This document shows, in pieces, positions 34,167 through 42,642 of a stretch of DNA of 51,438 nucleotides. A program made the translations under genes and the position numbers. Every line of letters starts with the position of its first letter. Positions within the stretch are counted from its first letter, which is position 1. The notes below the pieces were generated by a model, which worked only from the letters and a program-made list of their open reading frames with translations, had not been told where the DNA came from and did not search any database. Source of the DNA: Chloroflexota bacterium (lineage in GTDB: Bacteria > Chloroflexota > Anaerolineae > Promineifilales > Promineifilaceae); assembly GCA_020628815.1 (NCBI GenBank), contig JAHDEN010000021.1, positions 1 through 51,438 on the forward strand, read 5' to 3'.

Positions 34167-36545
34167 ATGAAACATCAAATTAATTCAAGTTTCCCACACC
34201 TCCTGCAGCAGTCGAGAAATCGACGTGGTGCATGGCTCGTGTTGGGGCTTGTAATCGTTTCTACTGTCATGGGGGGCTTGTTAGCTTCTCAGGCATTTGC
34301 AGCGACTGACGTTCGTGTCCGAGCAGCGCATCTCGCGCCATTTTCTGACGGTGATACTGCGGTAAATATCAAAGTAAACACGTACGGAATCAACAACAAA
34401 TCTTTTGGCCAATCTTCAAAATACTTTGAGCGCTTTGGCGATGAAGGGATTGTGCAAGTAGAGCTTGCTGCGGATGGCACGTTTGTTTTAAGTGACACGA
34501 TCACCTATGCAGATTCAACCGACTTCACCATTTTGGTTGTTGGTGACGGATCTAATCAGCCATTTGAAATTGTTCAATTAACAGACACAACCGAAGCCCC
34601 AGCAGCTGGGAACTTTAAATTACGCTTGGGCCACTTCGCTCCATTTGCGGCCGGTACAGATGCAACTCTGGCCGATATCCGTCTAGACAATGGGGATGTG
34701 GTAGCTGAAAATGTCGCCTTTGGCGATGTATCTGCTTATTTAGAGCTGCCGGCCGGCGAGTATGATCTAAAAGTTACCGCTCCTGGTGGCGACACAACAT
34801 TAATCGATATTGAGCCAGAAGAGTTTGGCGAAGGTGAAATTGTTAGTGTCTTCGCAATTGGTGACGGCGTAAACCAAGACCTTGGCGCGTTTCTATTTGC
34901 GCAAGAAGGGTTTGGAACGATCTTGGGTCTTGAAGAAACAGATCCAGAACCGGTCCCAGCTTGTGAAGCTGCATCTTCAACCGGTACATCATTTGAGTTT
35001 AACTACAGCAACATTCCAGATGGATCTGTCATTCTTCGCAATGGTGAAGAGGTCGGTACAGCTTCAGGCGATGGCTCATTTACAAGTGACGCAGCAGATC
35101 AAGAGGATGGCACAGAGCTGACCTTCACAATCGAAAACGATGGATCTTTGGTTGCTACTTGTGGCACAGTTACCGTTGTTCTGCCACCAGCTCCAACCGG
35201 TGGTCCACGATTGTACGTTGCCCATTTGGCACCATTTGCGGCCGGTGCCAACTCACAGGTCACGGTTCGCTTAAACGGCACAGACTCTCTCATCGAATTT
35301 GAATATGGCGAGTCAACCGGCTACCAAGAAGTTCTTGCTGGTGAATATCTGGTAGAAGTACTACCAACCGGATCAGAAACAGTTGCAATCAGTGCAACCG
35401 TTACTTTGACAGATGGTGTTGATTACACCGCAATCGCAGCAGGTGATGGGGCCAATCAAGCCTTAACCATCCGGCCGCTGATTGATGACAATGCAGAGCC
35501 AGCAGATGGCAACTTCGCCTTACGCTTAGGGCATTTTGCTCCATTTGCAGATACATCTGATGCAACATTGGCGGACATCCGCTTACAAGACGGAACTCTT
35601 GTTTTAGGAAATGTGCCATTTGGATCTGTAGCACCACGTGTTGAGCTTGTAGCTGGCGAATATGACTTAAAAATCACAACGCCTGGCGGTGAAACCACCC
35701 TGATCGACCCACTACCGGTTACCTTCAATGCAGGTGACATTGTTAGTGCATTTGCAACGGGAGACGGCACCAATCAAGAGCTTGGCGTATTCGCAATCGT
35801 AAATGGCGCAGTTGGCACCTTCTTGCCTTTAGCTGGTGACGAACCAGGCAATACAGATGCTCGTTTGTATGTAGCTCACCTAGCTCCATTCTCAGATGAT
35901 GATGGTTCAAGCGTAACGGTACGCCTAAACGGAACCGACTCACTAACTGAGTTCAAATATGGCGATTCGACCGGTTACATTGTTTTACCAGCAGGTGAAT
36001 ACGATGTAGAAATCTTGCTAACCGATACAACTACAGTTGCGATCAGCGAAACTGTAACGCTTGAAGCGATGCAAGATTACACAGTCTTAGCAGTTGGTGA
36101 CGGTGTTAACCAGTCCCTTGACCTGTTGCCACTTAACGATGACAACAGCGATCCAAAAGATGGATTTGGTAAAATCAGATTTGGGCATGCAGCTCCATTT
36201 GCTAACGAAGCTTTGGCAACCCGAGCAGATATCCGTCTGCAAGATGGCACGCCAAAAGGATCAGTTATTGCTCGCAATGTACCTTATAGCGCAATGACCG
36301 AGTACCTAACGCTTGCGGCCGGCACTTATGACCTCGTCATTACCGCACCAGGCGGCGGCACAGTCTTGTTAGACCCACCTGCAATTACGTTGGGCGATGG
36401 TGAAATCTTGACCGCATTGGTTACTGGTGATGGCACCAATCAAAACCTAAACGTCTTCGCTATCAGCAACGGCCAGAAAGGATCATTCATCATGGATGGC
36501 ACGTTCACAGCCACAACACAGATCTTCTTGCCAGTCATTCGGTAA
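34167..36545 (+). CDS. Surface protein with three DUF4397 units and an inserted Ig-like module
   Basis: The 792-residue paralogue of the preceding gene has an export signal (about 1-45, cleavage near AFA-AT). HLAPF begins at residues 55, 353 and 571. The last two are 218 apart as in the paralogue; the first gap is 298, exactly 80 longer, because a small beta-rich module with two cysteines (about 263-343) sits in the linker. The unit architecture is the same (VTVRLNGTDSL, ADIRLQDGT, KITTPGGETTLID). It ends in TQIFLPVIR, matching the end of the paralogue. An AAGGAG site precedes the ATG and a strong terminator follows. Confidence 0.88.
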   Translation: MKHQINSSFPHLLQQSRNRRGAWLVLGLVIVSTVMGGLLASQAFAATDVRVRAAHLAPFSDGDTAVNIKVNTYGINNKSFGQSSKYFERFGDEGIVQVELAADGTFVLSDTITYADSTDFTILVVGDGSNQPFEIVQLTDTTEAPAAGNFKLRLGHFAPFAAGTDATLADIRLDNGDVVAENVAFGDVSAYLELPAGEYDLKVTAPGGDTTLIDIEPEEFGEGEIVSVFAIGDGVNQDLGAFLFAQEGFGTILGLEETDPEPVPACEAASSTGTSFEFNYSNIPDGSVILRNGEEVGTASGDGSFTSDAADQEDGTELTFTIENDGSLVATCGTVTVVLPPAPTGGPRLYVAHLAPFAAGANSQVTVRLNGTDSLIEFEYGESTGYQEVLAGEYLVEVLPTGSETVAISATVTLTDGVDYTAIAAGDGANQALTIRPLIDDNAEPADGNFALRLGHFAPFADTSDATLADIRLQDGTLVLGNVPFGSVAPRVELVAGEYDLKITTPGGETTLIDPLPVTFNAGDIVSAFATGDGTNQELGVFAIVNGAVGTFLPLAGDEPGNTDARLYVAHLAPFSDDDGSSVTVRLNGTDSLTEFKYGDSTGYIVLPAGEYDVEILLTDTTTVAISETVTLEAMQDYTVLAVGDGVNQSLDLLPLNDDNSDPKDGFGKIRFGHAAPFANEALATRADIRLQDGTPKGSVIARNVPYSAMTEYLTLAAGTYDLVITAPGGGTVLLDPPAITLGDGEILTALVTGDGTNQNLNVFAISNGQKGSFIMDGTFTATTQIFLPVIR

Positions 36546-36571
36546 GCAAAGAGACGACAGTTAGTATTATC

Positions 36572-36609
36572 AGCCCCGGCCGGTTTTAAATCGGCCGGGG
36601 CTTTTTTTA
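36572..36609 (+). terminator. Intrinsic terminator after the second DUF4397 gene
   Basis: AGCCCCGGCCG (36572-36582) pairs with CGGCCGGGGCT (36592-36602), followed by a T-run to 36609. Both arms contain the CGGCCG palindrome. Confidence 0.92.
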
Positions 36610-36658
36610 TACCCCTTTGCCCATCTATTTCTGATAAAATTCACCCCTATACACACCT

Positions 36659-37114
36659 ATGAATTTTATAATCCGGCCCGCCACCCAAACCGATGCGCCC
36701 GCAATCACCGCCTGTGTAGAAGCCTCGTATCAACACTATATTCAACGCATGGGTAAAAAGCCCGGCCCGATGCTGGACAACTACGGAGCCTTGATAGAAG
36801 AGCATCTGGTTTTTGTAGCCACATCAGCTCAAAATGACACACTTGCAGGACTACTCGTTCTAATAGAGCAGGCAGATACAGTTTTGCTAGATAACGTGGC
36901 AGTTCATCCTAATTTTCAAGGGCATGGGCTAGGCAAGCGGCTAATGCAAAAAGCGGAGCAGGAAACCCAACGACTTGGTTACAGCTCAATTATCCTCTAC
37001 ACGCATGAGCTCATGACTGAGAATCAAGCCATCTATCAAAAGTTAGGCTATGCAGAAACCCACCGGATTACAGAAAAGGGATTTAAACGGGTTTACATGC
37101 AAAAAAGGCTGTAG
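36659..37114 (+). CDS. GNAT family N-acetyltransferase
   Basis: The 151-residue single-domain enzyme shows the acetyl-CoA-binding loop VHPNFQGHGLGKRLM (about residues 80-94) and the C-terminal NQAIYQKLGYAETHR block. It is similar to YhbS/RimI-like small-molecule acetyltransferases; the substrate is unknown. The ATG has no evident ribosome-binding site. Its last codons are part of the hairpin that terminates the convergent yghU gene. Confidence 0.88.
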   Translation: MNFIIRPATQTDAPAITACVEASYQHYIQRMGKKPGPMLDNYGALIEEHLVFVATSAQNDTLAGLLVLIEQADTVLLDNVAVHPNFQGHGLGKRLMQKAEQETQRLGYSSIILYTHELMTENQAIYQKLGYAETHRITEKGFKRVYMQKRL

Positions 37115-37139
37115 CCTATAAAAACAAGCTACAGCCTTT
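37101..37139 (-). terminator. Terminator of yghU, embedded in the end of the GNAT gene
   Basis: AAAGGCTGTAGC (37104-37115) pairs with GCTACAGCCTTT (37128-37139). Read leftward it ends in six T residues (37106-37101), which lie inside the last codons of the GNAT gene. Confidence 0.85.
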
Positions 37140-37148
37140 AGAACAATT

Positions 37149-38000
37149 TTATTCAATTTCTAAACTATCAAAATCGCTGGCAGCATGACGCTCAGCCAGG
37201 TAGCCTTCACCACCCCGATTCACCCGTCGGCCCCGTTTAACGGCAGGTCGCTGATTAATTTCTTCAACCCAACGATTTAGGTTCGTATAAATACCCGCGT
37301 CTAAAAATTCGGCCGCATTGTTGTAAGAAGCCCCGTTCACCAAGCCGCTGTACCATGGCCAAATGGCAAAGTCTGCGATGGTTAGCTCATCCCCAGCGAT
37401 AAACTGGTTATCGGCCAATTGTTTATCAAGCAAGTCCATTTGCCGCTTGGTTTCCATCGTAAACCGATTAATCGGATACTCCATTTTGTAGGGGGCATAT
37501 GCATAGAAATGGCCAAACCCGCCGCCCACATAAGGGGCCGAGCCAACTTGCCAAAACAGCCAAGACATCGTTTCGGTCCGTTTTGTCAGATCGGTTGGCA
37601 AGAATTCGCCAAATTTTTCAGCCAAATAAAGCAAAATAGATGCAGATTCAAAAATACGCGTCGGCTCGGCCGTGCTGTGATCCATTAGGGCCGGGATTTT
37701 TGAATTAGGGTTCACAGAGACAAATCCGCTACCAAACTGATCCCCTTCCCCGATGTTGATGAGCCACGCATCATATTCAGCCCCGCTATGGCCAAGGGCC
37801 AAAAGCTCTTCAAGCATAATTGTTACTTTGACACCGTTAGGGGTTCCTAATGAATAGAGCTGTAGTGGATGTTTACCAACCGTTAGCTCTTTTTCATGGG
37901 TTGCCCCAGAAATCGGCCGATTAATATTCGCAAACCGGCCGCCAGATTCTTTGTCCCAAGTCCATACTTTAGGGGGCACATATTCGTTTGAATCACTCAT
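37149..38000 (-). CDS. yghU: Glutathione S-transferase-like protein YghU
   Basis: The 283-residue protein has the long N-terminal extension and signature of the Nu-class GST YghU: INRPISGATHEKELTVGKHP, then LYSLGTPNGVKVTIMLEELL as the start of the thioredoxin-like domain, and the C-terminal helical domain with LTIADFAIWPWY. E. coli YghU is a disulfide-bond reductase binding two glutathiones. Whether this organism makes glutathione is not known from the window. An AAGGAG-type site lies before the ATG. Confidence 0.92.
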   Translation of the reverse strand: MSDSNEYVPPKVWTWDKESGGRFANINRPISGATHEKELTVGKHPLQLYSLGTPNGVKVTIMLEELLALGHSGAEYDAWLINIGEGDQFGSGFVSVNPNSKIPALMDHSTAEPTRIFESASILLYLAEKFGEFLPTDLTKRTETMSWLFWQVGSAPYVGGGFGHFYAYAPYKMEYPINRFTMETKRQMDLLDKQLADNQFIAGDELTIADFAIWPWYSGLVNGASYNNAAEFLDAGIYTNLNRWVEEINQRPAVKRGRRVNRGGEGYLAERHAASDFDSLEIE

Positions 38001-38155
38001 TTTTAATTACTCCTTTTATCATCAATTTTTACGTCGTACAGTCGAATGGGGTCCAGTCGAGCAGATCTTTATTGATGATCAGGAGTATAGAGTCCCTTAC
38101 CCTACAGGAGCAGCGCGCCTACACCTTTTTTATGCTACCAAATATGACGCTAACT

Positions 38156-39760
38156 TTAGTCCTCAAACAAAGCGGATAAGATATCAGCGTGCCAGCGGCC
38201 GTTGGCATGATCATACGCCCCAAATTCACCACTCAGTTCAAAAAAGGCCCAGTTAATCCCATTAGCCTCGGCCGACTGCCGCATTGACCGAATCCACGCT
38301 TCACGCGAAGGACGATCTACAGGAGTAGTTGGGTCATCGTAAACTCCAAATTCCCCTAAATAAAGGTCAACATTGTTAGCCGCCGCCCATTCGGCCGAAC
38401 GTTGCATTAATCGTTGGTGCGCCTCTGCCTCAGTGACAATAATGGGATAGCAGTTGTTCACATCAGAACCAAAGCCCATGCACAAATCTACTCGGGCCAA
38501 TGTCGGTGACACCAATGCCTCAGAGATCAATTGCACAGAAACTGAGCGTAGGTCGCCACAAGACGACACATCTGCCTGCATTTCAACCCAGCCATCGTCT
38601 CGGGTAACGGGCGCACCAAAATCAACCGCTACCACATCTTCCACAGCGACATTGCATAGCGCAACCGCCTCAAACGCCTGATCTGTCACCACCGTCAGAG
38701 AATCAAACTGCCCAACTGTCCCAACCAAATGGGTTGCAGAAAACGCTGCAAACTGGCGGTCAAATGCGATGTTGTACCCATCAAACGTCAGCGTTACGGT
38801 ACTGTCCCAAGAATCATTTTGCCACGCTGAATCAAAAATCGGCCAATCCCCACTCCAGAAATATCCGGTTGGTGGGATGGGGTCAAACCACGGCGCACCC
38901 TGAGCGGTAAAATCGGTGGGGTCATACACATGAACCGTTACCATCAAATTCGGATCGTCGGGCAAACGCAGTTCAGTCAAACGCACCGGATGATTAAATT
39001 GAACTGGCCCAATGATCACCAATCTATCTGGATTTGTCTGGCGCACCGTTGCCAACGCATCGGCCAAAATATCGTTCCAAAGCTCTGGCTGAGCGTTAAA
39101 CGCCCCTGTGGGTTCATTATTTAATTCAAATACAACGGTCGCCGGCCGGTTCGCATATCTTGCTCCAATCTGTGCCCAAATCGCATTCAGCTGTGCTCGA
39201 TTCCCTTGTGGATCAGCATCTAGCTCCTCAAAATGATGCGTATCGATCACGGTGGTCAAGCCTGCTCGCTCCGCCTGGTCTAGCACCCAATCTACTTCTA
39301 CAAAAAATGCCTCATCTATCAAAAAGCTAGGGGCTGGCCCGGTGTGGGCCGACCAGCGGATGGGAATCCGCACATGGTCAAAACCACCTTCGGCCGCCAG
39401 ATCAAAAAAATGAGCCTCTATCTTGGTTCCCCAATCACCGCGCGGATCAACCTCAAAATCTCCAGCAAGGTTGATCCCTTTGGCCAAAGATGGCTGTGGT
39501 GCTTCGGGCGACATCACGATTGGGGCCAATGTGATCGACTCAGTAGCCTCTTCATCCAAGCTGGCTTCGGCCGTTGGTGTTGGCTGCGGATCTGCTTCAG
39601 TGGCTTCTTGTGTAGGGATTAACGCAGGTGCGGCCGGTTCTGGCTCATTGTTGGCCGGGGTTGTTTCAGAAGCTTGGCAAGCTGATAAAAACAATCCTGC
39701 CAAAATTAGGGCAACCAAAGTGATTTTCGGGTATTGATGCGTGGTGCGAAACATAGTCAT
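38156..39760 (-). CDS. Lipoprotein glycoside hydrolase family 5 with a large insertion in the barrel
   Basis: From the ATG at 39760 (534 residues) the protein has a lipobox (LSAC, Cys28), a Pro/Thr/Glu-rich linker (about 30-90) and a GH5 TIM barrel. The acid/base is Glu216 in ELNNEPTG, substrate-binding His-Tyr are in TVHVYDP (about 275-281), and the nucleophile is Glu470 in LYLGEFGVYD. Between the last two sits about 140 residues of beta-rich sequence with cysteines (about 303-441). GH5 enzymes cleave beta-1,4-glucans, mannans or related chains; specificity is open. The longer frame to 39979 lacks a start signal and would bury the lipoprotein signal. Confidence 0.87.
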   Translation of the reverse strand: MTMFRTTHQYPKITLVALILAGLFLSACQASETTPANNEPEPAAPALIPTQEATEADPQPTPTAEASLDEEATESITLAPIVMSPEAPQPSLAKGINLAGDFEVDPRGDWGTKIEAHFFDLAAEGGFDHVRIPIRWSAHTGPAPSFLIDEAFFVEVDWVLDQAERAGLTTVIDTHHFEELDADPQGNRAQLNAIWAQIGARYANRPATVVFELNNEPTGAFNAQPELWNDILADALATVRQTNPDRLVIIGPVQFNHPVRLTELRLPDDPNLMVTVHVYDPTDFTAQGAPWFDPIPPTGYFWSGDWPIFDSAWQNDSWDSTVTLTFDGYNIAFDRQFAAFSATHLVGTVGQFDSLTVVTDQAFEAVALCNVAVEDVVAVDFGAPVTRDDGWVEMQADVSSCGDLRSVSVQLISEALVSPTLARVDLCMGFGSDVNNCYPIIVTEAEAHQRLMQRSAEWAAANNVDLYLGEFGVYDDPTTPVDRPSREAWIRSMRQSAEANGINWAFFELSGEFGAYDHANGRWHADILSALFED

Positions 39761-39806
39761 GAAGATAGTTTTAGCCCACCTTGATTTTGTAAACCACAGA
39801 TTCTTA

Positions 39807-40088
39807 TCAGGCCGGCCGTTTAAAAATATAAAGTGACTTAGGAAAGGCTGAATAGCTGGCTTGTGAGTCACCGGTTGATGAAAACCAATCCATTGTCTGA
39901 ATGATTTGTACACTAACCAGCTCCCAGCCTTTTGCACCCAGCTTTTCAAGCCCTTCATCTCTCGGCATTTCCTCTCCATCGACTGTCATCACCCAAACGA
40001 TGTCCCCCATTTGCCAAGCCCGTTTATCTGTTTTATCGACGCTGGCTTTTGACTCACACGTTTTATATTCCCAAATTTGAAGTGTCAT
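39807..40088 (-). CDS. Small DUF4177-like protein
   Basis: The 93-residue protein starts with WEYKTCES and carries LEKLGAKGWELVSVQ and a final YIFKRP, the pattern of DUF4177 proteins, whose function is unknown. GAGGAG lies just before the ATG. It is 46 bp upstream of the GH5 lipoprotein gene on the same strand, so they may be co-transcribed. Confidence 0.75.
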   Translation of the reverse strand: MTLQIWEYKTCESKASVDKTDKRAWQMGDIVWVMTVDGEEMPRDEGLEKLGAKGWELVSVQIIQTMDWFSSTGDSQASYSAFPKSLYIFKRPA

Positions 40089-40163
40089 GATCTCCTCGGA
40101 TATTTATCTTTAGCAGTTTTTATACCAAAATCCCTTCAAGCATAATCCTGAGCTTAAAAAGGA

Positions 40164-41162
40164 TCAATCATGTACATCATGGTACCATTTCTCGGTTAAG
40201 CTTAACCCTGTTTTTGGCTCAATTTTAAGATTTATACCTAACTCCCGTTCAAGTCTGCCTTGATCAAACTGCCAGTTAGAACCCCACAAATAAACAAACT
40301 GCCGAGTCTGTAGCGTTGGTAGCCGATACCCTGACAAACGGGAAACTTTTTCTTGAACGGTTGCCAAGGGCAATAGCAGTTTTTGAGGAACTTTAATCGG
40401 CCGCACATTTTTACCGGCCGCCCGTTTAAGCGACTCAAAATATTCATTCTGTGTCACCGCCCCATCAGCAGCATATAAAAACACCTGATACTCATCTGAA
40501 GACCGGCTAACACAGCGCCACAAAACCTCAGCCACATTGCCGACATACACCAGCGGCAACCTATTTTCGCCTGATCCGATTTGAAACAACAACCGCTGCT
40601 TTAGCCGCTTCACTAAGTGTGCATAGCCTGCATCCCCCGGCCCATAAAACCAGCCCGGCCGCACCACAGTCGCATTGATTTTATCTTGCTCACAAGCACT
40701 TTTTATCGCCCGCTCGGCTTCCATTTTCGCCCGGCCGTAATCATCATGGGGCAAAAAGTTGCGGCTAAAGCCGCTCGCCTCACTCACCGACTGCCCCATA
40801 ATCGGATCAAGCCCATGCACGCAAATACTGCTTACATAAATCAGCTTTCGCACACCGGCCGTCTCCATCGCTTGAATCACATTTTTTGTCCCCTGCACAA
40901 TCGACTGCTCAAACGAGCTTGGCTTACGCCATCCCCCCTTGATCGCGGCCAAATGCACCACCGCATCACACCCAGCCATTCCGGCCGCCATCCCTTTTGG
41001 ATCAGCTAAATCCCCCATATGCAGGGTGGCGCCAGCCGACTTTAAATGGGCCGTATTGCTCGTCGGCCGGACAAGGGCAACGATTTCAGCCCCATTTCCT
41101 AGCGCCATATCAGCAAAATAACGGCCGAGCAGCCCGGTTCCCCCCGTCAGAAACAATCTCAT
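40164..41162 (-). CDS. Extended SDR: NAD-dependent epimerase/dehydratase
   Basis: The Rossmann motif is T6-GGTGLLG (6-13), the catalytic Tyr-Lys pair is Y142-GRAK146, and the Ser is 111-112 in YVSSIC. The 332-residue length is typical of sugar-nucleotide epimerases and reductases and of 3-beta-hydroxysteroid dehydrogenase-like enzymes. The C-terminal half is too general to choose among them. The ATG overlaps the stop of the phosphodiesterase gene as ATGA (41159-41162). It is the last gene of the six-gene operon that begins at 46718. Confidence 0.87.
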   Translation of the reverse strand: MRLFLTGGTGLLGRYFADMALGNGAEIVALVRPTSNTAHLKSAGATLHMGDLADPKGMAAGMAGCDAVVHLAAIKGGWRKPSSFEQSIVQGTKNVIQAMETAGVRKLIYVSSICVHGLDPIMGQSVSEASGFSRNFLPHDDYGRAKMEAERAIKSACEQDKINATVVRPGWFYGPGDAGYAHLVKRLKQRLLFQIGSGENRLPLVYVGNVAEVLWRCVSRSSDEYQVFLYAADGAVTQNEYFESLKRAAGKNVRPIKVPQKLLLPLATVQEKVSRLSGYRLPTLQTRQFVYLWGSNWQFDQGRLERELGINLKIEPKTGLSLTEKWYHDVHD

Positions 41163-42640
41163 CTAAACGCTTCCTTTAAGATGCGCCCATCCACCTTTTC
41201 TTCATGGCCCGTCTCGAGCAAATGTAAAATAGTAGGTGCTAAATCTTCTAATGTCGCATCTTTAATTTCTTGACCGTTGGCGATGTCTGGTCCAGACAAA
41301 ATTAAAACCCCAAACGGCTGATGGTCCGCATCAAATCGAACGCTGTTGCCCGGCATCGTTTCCGCCACCGGCGCCGCAGCCACATTCCATTCGATGGTAA
41401 TGTCTGGGGCCAACGCCTTAAAGCGGCCGTGGTACACCTCATCGGCCATTAGCACCCGGCTCACACGCGGTTTGCCACTTACCGGATCAGTCCAATCAAG
41501 CAGCGCCTGTTTTACCGCCGCACATATCTCATGGTAGTTTTCATCTGTCACAACCCCCTGTTTTTCTCGCCCCGCACGGTTGATCCACACTTCATAAGGT
41601 GATGACCCTGCAAACGCCACTGTGGTTCCCCAGTCCATGCCAGCAAACCGAGATCCTGACTCGACCCGATTCCGCATCCCCGGCAACATGTGGCGCAAGC
41701 GTTCTTTCAAATGCTCGTTCACAAAATTGCGCAGACCATAGTGAACCCCACGCATCATGCGCTGTTTAAGCGGCACCTGCCCGGCCGACGTTTTGTGCGA
41801 AAACCCCTGTTGCAGTAGCCAGTCGCTCAATGATTCAGGTGTGGCACACAGCGGCCCAAATCCATGATCAGACATCACCAGCACGTTCATATCCTCTCCC
41901 ACTTGGGCCAACAGCTGCCCGACTAACTTGTCGACAAACATATACCCGTCTTGTATCGCCGTCGCTTGTGCACCTGCGCCATTTACCATTTGTTGCCAAA
42001 AGAAATGGGCCATCACGTCTGGCAGGTTATAGGCGATGGCGGCTAAATCCCAGTCAGTTTTGCCCAATCCGTAAATAAATGCATCTGTTCGGCGTTGCGC
42101 CACCGCATAGCTGTCCTGTAACCCTTTTTCTGGTTGATCCTCTCGAATAGCGATTTGGATGGCGCTATCGATCTCATATCGTCCCACTTCTCGATCTATT
42201 TCGTGGATTAGATCGGCCGGATGTGCGAACCCCTCTACATGTTCCCCCGGTGCACCATACCCGGCCAGCATCAGCCCGTTAACCTTTGTTGCCGGATGGC
42301 TAAACGGGATGTTCATAACCACCACACGTTTGCCCCCGTCACTAGCGATCTGCCAAAAGGGCAAATTATCACCCAAGGCGTTATTGACCTTTTCCAGCGT
42401 TGTCCGGTCGGCCGACCAGTTAAACTCATGAAACACCCCATGATTGGCCGGATTTAGGCCGGTCGCAAACGTCGCCCATGCGGGGGCGGTGTCTGTATTG
42501 GGTACCGAACGCAGTCGGCCCGAGCTACCGTTTGTCATGAGCTTCGCAAAATTGGGCAGCAGACCGGCGTCCAGCCACGGCTCCATCAAATCAAAAGTCG
42601 CCCCATCCAAACCGATAACAAGTAATTTTTTGCTAACCAT
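41159..42640 (-). CDS. Alkaline phosphatase superfamily phosphodiesterase/nucleotide pyrophosphatase
   Basis: The 493-residue protein has the AP-superfamily metal sites: Asp12 in VIGLDGATFD, the nucleophile Thr51 region (NTDTAPAWATFATG), DHGFGP in the middle and SDH-type residues. It matches the type I phosphodiesterase/nucleotide pyrophosphatase group, which releases phosphate or nucleotide from phosphodiesters. It has no signal peptide and is probably cytoplasmic. Its ATG comes 2 bp after the P450 stop. In this operon it could remove a phosphate or nucleotide carrier from an intermediate. Confidence 0.85.
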   Translation of the reverse strand: MVSKKLLVIGLDGATFDLMEPWLDAGLLPNFAKLMTNGSSGRLRSVPNTDTAPAWATFATGLNPANHGVFHEFNWSADRTTLEKVNNALGDNLPFWQIASDGGKRVVVMNIPFSHPATKVNGLMLAGYGAPGEHVEGFAHPADLIHEIDREVGRYEIDSAIQIAIREDQPEKGLQDSYAVAQRRTDAFIYGLGKTDWDLAAIAYNLPDVMAHFFWQQMVNGAGAQATAIQDGYMFVDKLVGQLLAQVGEDMNVLVMSDHGFGPLCATPESLSDWLLQQGFSHKTSAGQVPLKQRMMRGVHYGLRNFVNEHLKERLRHMLPGMRNRVESGSRFAGMDWGTTVAFAGSSPYEVWINRAGREKQGVVTDENYHEICAAVKQALLDWTDPVSGKPRVSRVLMADEVYHGRFKALAPDITIEWNVAAAPVAETMPGNSVRFDADHQPFGVLILSGPDIANGQEIKDATLEDLAPTILHLLETGHEEKVDGRILKEAFR

Positions 42641-42642
42641 AT

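Noticed and set aside
39761-39979. 73-residue extension of the GH5 lipoprotein and overlap with the DUF4177-like gene
   Set aside because: It would place the lipoprotein signal in the middle of the protein and overlap a gene with its own good ribosome-binding site.
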